Source of the DNA: Planktothrix sp. PCC 11201
GTDB lineage: Bacteria; Cyanobacteriota; Cyanobacteriia; Cyanobacteriales; Microcoleaceae
DNA: 64,000 nucleotides
Reading direction: 5' to 3'
Assembly: GCF_900009135.1 (NCBI RefSeq)
Contig: NZ_LT797688.1
Span: forward strand, 569,169-633,168
The position numbers were made by a program, and so were the translations under genes. Shown here piece by piece: positions 26,034 to 34,472 of this stretch. The notes under the pieces were generated by a model, which saw only the letters and a program-made list of their open reading frames with translations, was not told the DNA's origin and ran no database searches. How positions within the stretch are numbered: the stretch's first letter is position 1; the number at the start of each line of letters is the position of its first letter.

Positions 26034-26615
26034 ATGGAATCCTCAACAATCAGACAGTTTACTCTGAATGAATATCACCGTTTAATTGAGTTGAATTTCT
26101 TTCAGACTGATGAACGGGTAGAATTAATTCGGGGAGAAATTGTTAAAATGGCGGCTAAAGGAACTGCCCATGCGGTTTGTAATACTCGGTTGATGACAAA
26201 GTTAGTTATTTTAATCAACGAACGCGCGATTATTCGAGGACAAGAACCGATTATCTTACCCTCTAATAGTGAACCTCAACCGGATGTTGCTATTGTCAAA
26301 AATCGGGATGATGATTATTTATCTTCCCATCCTCAACCAGAAGATATTTTACTGGTGATTGAGATTTCTGATTCTAGTTTAAATTATGATCAGGATGTGA
26401 AATTATCCCTTTATGCTGAAGCTCAAATACATAACTATTGGATTTTTAATTTAATAGATGATCATTTAGAAACCTATACCGAACCTTATCAAGAACATAA
26501 CGGTATATTTCGCTATCGAACTAAACGAATTTTTCTTAAAGATGAATTGGTTTTAATTCCAGGTTTTAACGATATTTATATTAATTTGTCAGAGATTTTT
26601 TGGGGGATATTGTAG
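26034..26615 (+). CDS. Uma2-family (DUF820) PD-(D/E)XK protein
   Basis: 193 aa. FTLNEYHRLIELNFFQTDERVELIRGEIVKM is the usual opening; QPDVAIVKNRDDDY provides the Asp and ILLVIEISDSSLNYD the Glu; in this copy the expected Lys of the E-x-K is replaced in EISDSS, and LDQDVK-type lysine follows, as in many members. ATG at 26034 has no strong ribosome-binding site. Function unknown, likely nuclease fold. Confidence 0.87.
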   Translation: MESSTIRQFTLNEYHRLIELNFFQTDERVELIRGEIVKMAAKGTAHAVCNTRLMTKLVILINERAIIRGQEPIILPSNSEPQPDVAIVKNRDDDYLSSHPQPEDILLVIEISDSSLNYDQDVKLSLYAEAQIHNYWIFNLIDDHLETYTEPYQEHNGIFRYRTKRIFLKDELVLIPGFNDIYINLSEIFWGIL

Positions 26616-26621
26616 TGAGGT

Positions 26622-26647
26622 GGTGCGTGAGATACATCTGACGCACC
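26622..26647. terminator. Hairpin between convergent genes
   Basis: 7-bp stem GGTGCGT / ACGCACC with a 12-base loop, 7 bp after the Uma2 stop and 9 bp from the stop of the convergent aminotransferase; probably ends both transcripts, although there is no strong T-run. Confidence 0.55.
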
Positions 26648-26655
26648 CTAGGGGT

Positions 26656-27831
26656 TTAAGGAATAGCAATAAACTGGTTAATGGCGTCTATAAGTTGATC
26701 AATTTCTGAGGTTAGGGTAAAGTAATGAACACAAGCTCTAACGCAGTTGGGATCGAGGAGAGTTCTCAGGAAAATACCTTGGTTTTCTAAAGTATTAACT
26801 AAGGATTTATGGGATTTTCCATCAGTGAGTTGAAAGGAAACTAAACCCGCTTCGGGCGGAGAATTTCTTAAACATTTAATTTGGGGAATTTCTAATAATT
26901 TTTGCCATAAATATTGACTATTTTGACAAATTTTTTGATAGCGTTCTGTTGCCGTTCCCCATTGATGATGGAGAGCGATCGCCTGGCGTAAAGCCGCATA
27001 TAATGGATAGGCGGAAGTTGCCACTTCATAGCGTTTTCCATCCGGTGTCCAAGAAATCGGTTTTCCCTGTTCATCACCCATAATACTGCGCCATCCAATA
27101 AAGGTTGGAGATAATTCTGATCGAGATTGGGAACTAACATATAACCCCCCCAATCCATCTGGCCCACAAAACCATTTATGACCTGTAAAGGCATAAAAAT
27201 CAACCCCAGTTTCTGTTAAGTTTAGGGGTAAAACTCCTACGGATTGAGCCGCATCTACTAATACTTTTGTGTTATAATTATTGTGGCAAAGGTTAACAAT
27301 TTCTGTCAAGGGTAATACTTGTCCTGTATTCCATAAAATATGACTAATGACTAATAGACGAGTATGGGGTTTTAAATACTCAGAAATCATCGCTACGGGA
27401 TTACCTTGGTTTAAGGTTTCTCTCAGGGGAAAAAACGAAACTTCCAGATCAAAACGACGTTGAATTTCTTGAATAATTGCTAAAATTCCGGGGTGTTCAC
27501 AATCGGAAATCAACAGATGATCTCCGGGTTGCCAATCAATTCCCCAGAGGGCAATATTACAGCCTACAGTAACATTTTCGGTGAACGTGAGGGTTTCCGG
27601 TGAGATTCCTAATTCCTTAGCCAGCAAATGGCGAGTTAATTGGGTTTCTTGGTTTTGCCATTGGTTGACTTTCCCCGAAAAGGGGCCATGGGATTGCATA
27701 TATTTATACCCTTCAACAATGGCATCTATTGACACCTGGGGCAATGGCCCTTGTCCACCATAATTAAAATAGGCTTTATTCGTTAATGCGGGAAAATTTT
27801 GGCGATGGGTTTCTAGGGACGGAGTTGTCAT
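26656..27831 (-). CDS. Class V aminotransferase (cysteine desulfurase-like)
   Basis: 391-aa PLP enzyme. AYFNYGGQGPLPQV is the start of the fold; VLVDAAQSVGVLPLNL holds the cofactor aspartate and FTGHKWFCGPDGLGGLYV the Schiff-base lysine. The absence of a flexible Cys-containing loop of NifS/IscS group I and the overall length suggest a selenocysteine-lyase/epimerase-like member of class V. No sulfur-assembly genes are adjacent. Substrate uncertain (cysteine, or an amino acid epimerisation). Confidence 0.88.
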   Translation of the reverse strand: MTTPSLETHRQNFPALTNKAYFNYGGQGPLPQVSIDAIVEGYKYMQSHGPFSGKVNQWQNQETQLTRHLLAKELGISPETLTFTENVTVGCNIALWGIDWQPGDHLLISDCEHPGILAIIQEIQRRFDLEVSFFPLRETLNQGNPVAMISEYLKPHTRLLVISHILWNTGQVLPLTEIVNLCHNNYNTKVLVDAAQSVGVLPLNLTETGVDFYAFTGHKWFCGPDGLGGLYVSSQSRSELSPTFIGWRSIMGDEQGKPISWTPDGKRYEVATSAYPLYAALRQAIALHHQWGTATERYQKICQNSQYLWQKLLEIPQIKCLRNSPPEAGLVSFQLTDGKSHKSLVNTLENQGIFLRTLLDPNCVRACVHYFTLTSEIDQLIDAINQFIAIP

Positions 27832-27922
27832 AATCCTGAGTATTCGTTATTTTTTGTTAAGGAACACTTTTAAGTTTAATCTGAAGGGGATATCTGAATT
27901 TATTATTGACACTCAAATCATC

Positions 27923-29473
27923 ATGTTAATCACCGATAAACAACTGTTACTTTATCAACGCTGTCAGAGGCGGGCATTTTTAGACCGTTATGGCGATATT
28001 TCTCAACAAGATCCGCCGAGTGATTTTTTACTCAAACTAATCCAGGATAGTTTTGCCTATCAGCAAAGTATTTTATCAAATTATCCCTATTCTAAACTAA
28101 ATTCTTTTTTTAGAAATTGGGAGTTGGGGGCAAAACAAACGATAGAATTAATGCAGCAAGGAGTGGAGCGAATCTACCAAGGGGTTTTGCTGAAGTCAGA
28201 GGTAATTAATGCTTCTGATTTTATTGTAGATGGGTCATCCATAGAATCTGATGAGATGATTCAGATCCGATTATTGAGTTCTCCTGAATTATTGGTTAAA
28301 CAGCCGGGAATTTCTAAATTTGGAGATTGGATTTATGTTTCCCAGGATATTAAGTTAGGTAAACGTCCTAAACTCGATTATCAAGTGATATCGGCGTTTC
28401 ATGCTTATTTATTAACAGATATTCAAGGAATACAGCCGGAAACAGGTTGGTTGATTTTACGAGGAAAAGCACCCTATGCGGTTAATTTAGAGCAACGTCT
28501 GCCGCAGATGGAGAAGGTTTTAAATAATTATTTAAACATGGTTTTATCGGGTCAGGAACCGGAGGTCTTTATTGCGAGACAAAAATGTAATTTATGTCAA
28601 TGGCATAGTTATTGTTTGGAGGTGGCGCGATCGCAAAATCATATTTCTTTGATTCCGGGGGTGACTCCAACCCGTTATTTACGGTTACAAGAACTTAATT
28701 TAACCACCGTTGAAACCTTAGCAAAGGCTACCCAGGAACAATTAGAAGTGTATCCCGAATTTGCCGAAGGAATTGCCTTACAAATTATCAAACAAGCAGA
28801 ATCAAATTCAGAGAATAAAGCGATTAAACGTCGGGAAGAATTTATCAGTTTTGAACAACATTTTAATTCTAGCGAATGGATTGATATTTTTAATGATAAC
28901 TCTCAAACAAAATTAAAAAAATTTCCCGTTGAAATTTATTTTGATATTGAAGCTCAACCCGAATTAAACTTGGATTATCTCCATGGAATTTTAGTGGTAG
29001 ATAACCGTTCAAATCAACAAAAATTTTATCCGTTTTTAGCAGAAAATCAGAACCAAGAGGAATTGATTTGGAAACAGTTTTTAGAATTAGTTTGGATGTA
29101 TCCCATCGCTCCTATTTTCCATTTTTGTGACTATGAACCTAAAACCATTAAACGATTGGCAATGGTTTATAATACCCCAGATTATTGGTGGAAACCCGTG
29201 TTAAACCGATTTATTGATCTTCATGCCAAAATGACAGAAACCGTCACCCTTCCGGTGGAAAGTTACGCTCTGAAACCCGTGGCGAAATGGTTAGGATTTG
29301 AATGGCGTGATCCGAAAGCAAATGGGGCTCAATCTGTTTGTTGGTATGAACAATGGTTAAAAACAGGCGATCGCAAATTATTAGATGCTATTGTTCAATA
29401 TAATGAAGATGACTGTCGCGCTACATTTCATGTTAAAAAATGGTTAACAGAGTTTCTTAATGATTCAATGTAA
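27923..29473 (+). CDS. TM0106-family RecB-like nuclease
   Basis: 516 aa from the ATG at 27923 (MLITDKQLLLYQRCQRRAFLD); an in-frame TTG at 27854 would add 23 residues unlike the family. N-terminal half: RecB-like PD-(D/E)XK fold with the first cysteine in YQRCQRRAF and KCNLCQWHSYC at ~225 giving an iron-sulfur cysteine set. Then a helix-hairpin-helix-like stretch (TPTRYLRLQELNLTTVETLA). C-terminal: YprB-type RNase H-like exonuclease, FDIEAQPELN ... YNEDDCRATFHVK with the DEDD acidic residues. Predicted DNA/RNA processing nuclease; substrate unknown. Confidence 0.88.
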   Translation: MLITDKQLLLYQRCQRRAFLDRYGDISQQDPPSDFLLKLIQDSFAYQQSILSNYPYSKLNSFFRNWELGAKQTIELMQQGVERIYQGVLLKSEVINASDFIVDGSSIESDEMIQIRLLSSPELLVKQPGISKFGDWIYVSQDIKLGKRPKLDYQVISAFHAYLLTDIQGIQPETGWLILRGKAPYAVNLEQRLPQMEKVLNNYLNMVLSGQEPEVFIARQKCNLCQWHSYCLEVARSQNHISLIPGVTPTRYLRLQELNLTTVETLAKATQEQLEVYPEFAEGIALQIIKQAESNSENKAIKRREEFISFEQHFNSSEWIDIFNDNSQTKLKKFPVEIYFDIEAQPELNLDYLHGILVVDNRSNQQKFYPFLAENQNQEELIWKQFLELVWMYPIAPIFHFCDYEPKTIKRLAMVYNTPDYWWKPVLNRFIDLHAKMTETVTLPVESYALKPVAKWLGFEWRDPKANGAQSVCWYEQWLKTGDRKLLDAIVQYNEDDCRATFHVKKWLTEFLNDSM

Positions 29474-29521
29474 TATAGATTAATCATGAAAATTATAGAG
29501 CTTTAAAGGAAGATTAAATCT

Positions 29522-29995
29522 ATGACTCAAGAACAAAAAACCGATCGTCAACGAGGACATCAAGCCAATGAACGGACATTTTTAGCCTGGTTAAGAACCT
29601 CTATTTCTTTAATTGCTTTGGGGTTTGCTATCACTCAATTTAGTTTGTTTTTACATCAATTAAAATCCTCTTTTTCAGAAAAAAGTTTTTATAATAATCA
29701 TATTTTTAACTCCGATAATATTGGGATTATTCTAGTGATTACCGGAATGATTATTATTGTAATTGCAGCTTGGAATTATAATCAAGTTTTTTGGCAAATT
29801 GAACAGGGAAATTATCAACCCAACCGTTTGTTAATTTGGATGATGACAGCCATTGTTATTATCCTAGGATTGATGAGTTTACCGTTATTTTTCCGTCGAG
29901 ATTTACCTCAAAAAAATGTTCCTAATTCTTTGGAATTACAAAGTAATCGATCTTTACCTTTTATTGCCAATATTTTAATTGGGCTTCGATATTAA
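29522..29995 (+). CDS. DUF202 (YidH-like) membrane protein
   Basis: 157 aa. RQRGHQANERTFLAWLRTSISLIALGFAITQF is the DUF202 signature (ERTFLAWLRTS) leading into the first membrane helix; two further helices at ~65-87 and ~100-120. Good ribosome-binding site AGGAAG 9 bp before ATG. Role in the inner membrane is not known; related fungal domains occur in vacuolar transporter chaperones. Confidence 0.9.
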   Translation: MTQEQKTDRQRGHQANERTFLAWLRTSISLIALGFAITQFSLFLHQLKSSFSEKSFYNNHIFNSDNIGIILVITGMIIIVIAAWNYNQVFWQIEQGNYQPNRLLIWMMTAIVIILGLMSLPLFFRRDLPQKNVPNSLELQSNRSLPFIANILIGLRY

Positions 29996-30034
29996 TTTCC
30001 TATCCCTTAGATGATCTCGCAAAAATAAAAGCAT

Positions 30035-30040
30035 AGGTGA
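30035..30040 (+). promoter_or_regulatory. Ribosome-binding site deciding the start at 30046
   Basis: AGGTGA five bases before the ATG at 30046. A GTG at 30037 in the same frame lies inside this site, so translation most likely starts at 30046. Confidence 0.75.
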
Positions 30041-30045
30041 ATTTC

Positions 30046-31173
30046 ATGCGAATTTTATTATCTATTTTATTCATAATTTTAACCCTAACCTTTTTCTTGA
30101 TTTTTAGTACCTCAAGTGTGGCGATTTCCACAATAATTGATTTTATGGGTCAAGGGGATTTATCCACGGGATTGATCTATAATAATACAGAAGTCGGTGG
30201 TTTATCAGGAATCACCTATAACCCCGAACAACAGGTTTATTATGTTATATCCGATGACCCTAGTAATATCAATAAAGCTCGATTTTATACCCTAAAGATT
30301 GATTTAAGTTCCGGTTCTCTTACGGAAACAGGGGTAACTGTAATTGGTGTGACTTTGTTATTAACAGAAACCGGAGAACCCTTTACTAAAGATAGTCTTG
30401 ATCCTGAAGGAATTGCTTTTTCTGGAAATGGTATTTTTATTGTTTCGGAAGGGAATCTTTATCAAAATATTCCAGCTTTTATTAAGGAGTTTTCTTTGGA
30501 GGGTAAACTATTACGTTCTTTACCTATTCCTGAAAAATTTATGAATGAGAATGGAAATAAAAATCAAGGACTCCGTTCTAATTTATCCTTAGAAAGTTTA
30601 ACTCTAACGCCCGATCAAAACTATTTATTTACAGCGAGTGAAAATGCCTTAATTCAGGATGGAGAAATAGCGAATTTAGATCGGGGAACACCCTCTCGAA
30701 TTTTGCGATATAATTTGCAAACTAATCAACCGGATCAAGAGTTTTTATATATTACCGATCCCTTAGCCAATTCTTCTTTTATTGCAGAACAGTATAATAG
30801 ACAGGGTTTAGTTGATTTATTGGCAATTGACGATCAGCATTTAATCAGTTTAGAGCGGTCTTTTTCCTTGGGTTTAGGATATACGATTAAGTTGTTTTTG
30901 GTCAATTTAGAGCAAGCGGATAATATTCAAGATTTGCCGAGTATAAAACAAGCAAATTCAGAAATTGTACCCGCAGAAAAAACGTTATTACTCAATTTAA
31001 ACCGTTTAAATATTTTGATCGATAATATAGAAGGATTAACTTGGGGTTCTCCCTTACCCGACGGCGGGCGATCGCTCATTCTAATTAGTGATAATAACTT
31101 TATGAGTTTACAAACTACCCAAATTATCGCATTAAGAATTAATCCCAACGTAGTAAGCCCTTCAGGGCTTTGA
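30046..31173 (+). CDS. Phytase-like esterase domain protein, secreted
   Basis: 375 aa from ATG 30046. Residues ~1-26 are a signal peptide or anchor (MRILLSILFIILTLTFFLIF). The body is an esterase-like phytase-fold beta propeller: VGGLSGITYNPEQQVYYVISDDPS, KDSLDPEGIAFSGNGIFIVSEG, LRSNLSLESLTLTPDQNYLFTASEN and the C-terminal NIEGLTWGSPLPDGGRSLILISDNNF, all typical. Likely hydrolyses phosphoesters or related esters outside the cytoplasm; substrate unknown. The last residues (VVSPSGL) and the stop codon are encoded by a palindromic repeat (31150-31220). Confidence 0.85.
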   Translation: MRILLSILFIILTLTFFLIFSTSSVAISTIIDFMGQGDLSTGLIYNNTEVGGLSGITYNPEQQVYYVISDDPSNINKARFYTLKIDLSSGSLTETGVTVIGVTLLLTETGEPFTKDSLDPEGIAFSGNGIFIVSEGNLYQNIPAFIKEFSLEGKLLRSLPIPEKFMNENGNKNQGLRSNLSLESLTLTPDQNYLFTASENALIQDGEIANLDRGTPSRILRYNLQTNQPDQEFLYITDPLANSSFIAEQYNRQGLVDLLAIDDQHLISLERSFSLGLGYTIKLFLVNLEQADNIQDLPSIKQANSEIVPAEKTLLLNLNRLNILIDNIEGLTWGSPLPDGGRSLILISDNNFMSLQTTQIIALRINPNVVSPSGL

Positions 31174-31220
31174 GGCGTAAACGCCTCACTACAAGCTTTG
31201 AGGCGTGAACACCTGACTAC
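31150..31220. repeat. Palindromic repeat pair with GTAG/CTAC ends
   Basis: First unit 31150-31192 runs from GTAGTAAGCCC to CGCCTCACTAC and contains two nested inverted repeats (AAGCCCTTCAGGGCTT and GAGGCGTAAACGCCTC); the second, 31193-31220, is a shorter relative (GAGGCGTGAACACCTGACTAC). It overlaps the last codons and stop of the phytase-like gene. Confidence 0.85.
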
Positions 31221-31224
31221 AAGA

Positions 31225-31560
31225 GCATAACCAAAGTTTAACCTGGGAGACTTGACAACCGATTGGGGTGATCGGCTATGCTTAAGGGAGAAACGTCGGT
31301 ACTCAGTCTCTCGCTCTTAAATGGAGTAGTCCAGCCCGCGCTTGTCGGGTTTGAGAGGGGATCAAAAACCAAACCTCATTGGGGGTGAAATTCTTCTTTA
31401 CCTAGCAGGACAACACCTTTTTCGTCGGATTATAAGGACTTTTGTATCGGGTTTGGTGACTTTCCAAGGGCCAGTGGTCGAACTGGCAATATCCATTTAA
31501 CCTGTGCATAAAGTCGATTAAAAGAACAAAATTTAATTAATTTATTAACCCATTTTTATG
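31225..31560 (+). ncRNA. Candidate structured RNA, HEARO/omega-RNA-like relic
   Basis: About 335 bp with no reading frame and several hairpins: CCGAT/ATCGG (31259-31275), TTAAG/CTTAA enclosing a further stem (31282-31320), CCCG/CGGG (31335-31349), and a strong GCCAGT/ACTGGC hairpin with loop GGTCGA (31470-31487). The stretch ends at an ATG (31558) followed by AGT GTC TAA. In IscB loci a HEARO (omega) RNA lies just upstream of an ORF that often starts Met-Ser; this could be such an RNA whose nuclease gene has been deleted. The match to HEARO is from memory of its general organisation and is unproven; the structure itself is visible. Confidence 0.4.
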
Positions 31561-31842
31561 AGTGTCTAACTCGATAAAACCTGACTATTACTGTGTCCCC
31601 ACACAGGGCAGAGTTTTATCATCAGCATTAATTTTTAACCCTAGAACTATATCAATTGAAGTCGGGAAACCTCAGTCTTGAGATATTTCCGGCGACGCTT
31701 TGGTTAGGTTTAAAACTCTCCGTTATTAATATTAATGGAGAAGAATCAAAGGTTGTATTCCTACAACAACCTCCAGTTTTTGGTACAAATTTTTCAGTTC
31801 AAGATTAAGTTAAAACCCTCCGAATATTCGGAAAAGTTTATT
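31561..31842. other. Noncoding spacer with hairpins
   Basis: Second half of a 670-bp stretch without a gene. It contains two small inverted repeats (AGGTTGT/ACAACCT near 31750-31772; CTCC/GGAG around TTATTAATATTAA at 31717-31739). A frame open from 31735 into the acetyltransferase is probably not translated, as its first 36 residues are unlike the family. Confidence 0.45.
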
Positions 31843-32826
31843 ATGAATACCTTAATGATTAAATCCTACGAAGGTCAAAAAGATTGGTCTGCGATCGCTC
31901 ATTTATTTAAAGCCTGTCAAACCGTTGATCATCTTAGCGAAGATGAAAGTTTAGCAGAATTAAAATTAGGACTATCTTCTCCTAATGTTAATCCTCAAAA
32001 AGATATTCGTCTGTGGACAGATACGGAGAATCAACTTTTAGGGTTAATTGGGATTGAACCCTTAGCCTCTAAACTGGTAATTGATGGATATTTTGGTCTA
32101 TATATTCATCCGAGTATCCGCTCTAGCAATTTAGGAAAAGAAATGTTGCGCTGGTGTGAAACTCGCTTGCGAGAAATCGGACAACAAAAACGACAACCCG
32201 TACAACTACGAACCTATACTTTAGAAAACCAAAACCAACAAAATCAACTCCTAAAAAAACAAGGATTCAAAGTAGATCGTCAATTTATTACCATGGCGAA
32301 ATCCTTAGAATCTCCCCTTTCCATTCCCCCATTTCCCTCGGATTTTAGATTATCTCATTGCCAAGGAAAACAAGATATTTCTGCTTGGGTCGATTTATTT
32401 AATGAATCCTTTATTGATCATTGGGATCATCATGAACTCACCCTAGAACAAGCCAAATATTGGCAGAATCAACCTGAATATCAACCTGAATTAGATTTAG
32501 TCGCCGTTGCTCCTAATGGAACCTTTGCAGCCTTCTGTAAGGCTCAATTAAACTCTGATCAAATCGGTTGGATTCAATGGTTAGGAACTCGACGAGGATT
32601 TCGGAAATTAGGTCTAGGAAAAGCCATGCTCTTTGCTGGTTTATCCCAACTGCAAAAAGCCGGAGCAACTACCGCAAAACTGAGCGTAGATGCCGATAGT
32701 TTGACCGGAGCCACTAAGCTCTATGAATCCGTTGGTTTCCGACCAGTAGCCACTTGGTTATCCTGGGTCAAACCCTTATCCCGTCAAAATATCAGCCAAC
32801 TTTTCCCCCAACAAGTCACGGCTTAA
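31843..32826 (+). CDS. Tandem-GNAT N-acetyltransferase
   Basis: 327 aa from ATG 31843; the ATG at 31855 is an alternative. Two GNAT domains: the first (~1-155) has YIHPSIRSSNLGKEMLRWCE as degenerate acetyl-CoA loop; the second (~165-320) has TRRGFRKLGLGKAMLFAGL, the R/Q-x-x-G-x-G/A motif, and ATKLYESVGFRPVATWLSW, the usual end. Only the second looks fully able to bind CoA. Family substrates range from amines to protein N-termini; no neighbour indicates which. Confidence 0.85.
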   Translation: MNTLMIKSYEGQKDWSAIAHLFKACQTVDHLSEDESLAELKLGLSSPNVNPQKDIRLWTDTENQLLGLIGIEPLASKLVIDGYFGLYIHPSIRSSNLGKEMLRWCETRLREIGQQKRQPVQLRTYTLENQNQQNQLLKKQGFKVDRQFITMAKSLESPLSIPPFPSDFRLSHCQGKQDISAWVDLFNESFIDHWDHHELTLEQAKYWQNQPEYQPELDLVAVAPNGTFAAFCKAQLNSDQIGWIQWLGTRRGFRKLGLGKAMLFAGLSQLQKAGATTAKLSVDADSLTGATKLYESVGFRPVATWLSWVKPLSRQNISQLFPQQVTA

Positions 32827-32843
32827 ATCAGGTATAAAATAAG

Positions 32844-32871
32844 GTAGAGACGTTGCATACAACGTCTCTAC
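32844..32871. repeat. 28-bp palindrome, GTAGAGAC family
   Basis: Perfect arms GTAGAGACGTTG and its complement around CATA. Lies 17 bp after the acetyltransferase stop, between convergent genes. Confidence 0.9.
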
Positions 32872-32994
32872 CGGGGAATGTGTAGAAAACATTGACAGAT
32901 TTCATATTAGATTTTCTCCTAAAATTCTCTCAATTTCATTAAATATTTTAGGGGAAAATATGGGAAGTATTAATTGTCAACCATTAATATTCCT

Positions 32995-33927
32995 TTAAAA
33001 TAAAATTGAATTTTTTCTCACTTCTTCCGGTTCTGGTTTTATGCGTAAATCTTCAATCAGTTGGTGGAGATGATCGGAATTGGCTTGATACATTTCTCCG
33101 CAAAATTCACATTTAGCTTCCGCACCGTTATCTTTTTCAATCATATCTTGAAGTTCTTCCGTCCCGAACATTTTTAGAGCCCCTAATACCCGTTCAAAAG
33201 AACAACTACAGTCAAAGCGAACTAATTGAGATTCGGGCAAAATTACTAATCCTATATCTCCTAGTAATTCCTGTAAAATATCCGGTAGGGTTTGACGCGC
33301 TCTCAATAAAGGAGTAAACCCAGATAAACTCGCCACCCGGGATTCTAACTTAGCAATTAATTCTTCATCCGTTGCTGCTTTTGGTAAGATTTGTAATAAT
33401 AAACCCCCCGCCGCTTGTACCCCTTGTTTATCCACAAATACCCCTAAAATTAAAGCCGAAGGTGTCTGTTCAGAATTAGCCAAATAGTGGGTAATATCAT
33501 CACCAATTTCACCGGAAACTAATTCAACTGTGCTGGTATAGGGATAGCCATAACCCACATCTCGCACCACCCGCACATAACCATTCTGGCCGACGGCCCC
33601 ACCGACATCCAATTTGCCCAGGGAATTCGGCGGTAATTCCACCTCGGGGTTGCCCACATAACCTCGGACAGTGCCATTTAACCCGGCATCCACTAAGACT
33701 CCATCCAATGGCCCATCGCCCTTGATGCGGATATTAACTCGGGATGTAGCCCGTTTCATACTCGATGCTAAGAGCAACCCGGCGGCCATTGTGCGTCCTA
33801 GGGCTGCGGTTGCCACATAGGAGAGTTTGTGTCGTTGTCTGGCTTCTTCCGTCAGACGGGTGGTAATCACTCCTACAGCCCGAATTCCGCCCTCTGCCGC
33901 CGTTGCCCGAATCAGTTGATCTGCCAT
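32995..33927 (-). CDS. hslO: Redox-regulated chaperone Hsp33
   Basis: 310 aa. Opening MADQLIRATAAEGGIRAVGV and ALGRTMAAGLLLASSMK are standard Hsp33. The four zinc-binding, redox-sensing cysteines are present as FDCSCSFERV (CxC) and KCEFCGEMY (CxxC) near the C-terminus. In the reduced state they bind zinc; oxidation activates holdase function in the cytosol. Single gene with its own spacers. Confidence 0.96.
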   Translation of the reverse strand: MADQLIRATAAEGGIRAVGVITTRLTEEARQRHKLSYVATAALGRTMAAGLLLASSMKRATSRVNIRIKGDGPLDGVLVDAGLNGTVRGYVGNPEVELPPNSLGKLDVGGAVGQNGYVRVVRDVGYGYPYTSTVELVSGEIGDDITHYLANSEQTPSALILGVFVDKQGVQAAGGLLLQILPKAATDEELIAKLESRVASLSGFTPLLRARQTLPDILQELLGDIGLVILPESQLVRFDCSCSFERVLGALKMFGTEELQDMIEKDNGAEAKCEFCGEMYQANSDHLHQLIEDLRIKPEPEEVRKNSILF

Positions 33928-34009
33928 TTTTACAATTTTTCACAATTTGTACCTGCTCCCATTTTAATTTTTTCTGGGATCAGGTGTTAGGGGTCAGTCA
34001 AAATTGATT

Positions 34010-34040
34010 TTGATTTGATATAATCAAAAAATGTTATAAT
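34010..34040 (+). promoter_or_regulatory. Possible promoter with duplicated TATAAT element
   Basis: TATAATCAAAAAA occurs twice, at 34019 and 34035; a TTGATT lies at 34010. The downstream gene starts at 34074. Spacing to the second box (19 bp) is not ideal, so this is tentative. Confidence 0.4.
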
Positions 34041-34073
34041 CAAAAAACTAACAGTTATTAAAGTAGAATTATT

Positions 34074-34469
34074 ATGCTCGGTACGTTTCAACAAAGTAGT
34101 ATCCGTATTGAAGTAAACGCCAAGGAAGCTGATATTCGAGATAGTTTATTGCGTCCGATTCAGTTGCAAAAATGGTTATGGCCTCAACAGTTTAACCCGG
34201 GAATTCCTGAACAACTTCAATCGGGATTAACCTTTACCAGTTCCCTTGGCCCGGTAAAAATTCAACATTATGTGGATGTCAGTCAACCGAATTGTTTAAG
34301 ACTGTTATTAAGTCAAGGAATTGATGGTTTCCATGAGTGGTATTGGGGGGAAGGTTGGGTACAATCTCGTTTAGAAGGAATTTCTATATTACCTTTGAAT
34401 TTGGGTCAAACCATCAGTTTAATCCAGTTACGCGAGTTCCTAGTTAAGAAAAATATCCCGCAAACTTAG
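34074..34469 (+). CDS. SRPBCC-like small protein
   Basis: 131 aa. Start SSIRIEVNAKEADIRDSLLRPIQLQKWLWP, a predicted helix-grip (SRPBCC/polyketide cyclase-like) opening, with W-rich ligand-pocket segment GFHEWYWGEGWVQSRLEGIS and a long C-terminal helix LGQTISLIQLREFLV. The fold is inferred from pattern, not certain. Such proteins bind small hydrophobic ligands. Stop is 3 bp from the stop of the convergent TauE gene. Confidence 0.6.
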   Translation: MLGTFQQSSIRIEVNAKEADIRDSLLRPIQLQKWLWPQQFNPGIPEQLQSGLTFTSSLGPVKIQHYVDVSQPNCLRLLLSQGIDGFHEWYWGEGWVQSRLEGISILPLNLGQTISLIQLREFLVKKNIPQT

Positions 34470-34472
34470 GTT

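Noticed and set aside
27854-27922. TTG start for the TM0106-family gene
   Set aside because: ATG at 27923 gives the normal family N-terminus.
31735-31842. Upstream extension of the tandem-GNAT gene
   Set aside because: The 36 extra residues are unlike the family and lie in the hairpin-rich spacer.
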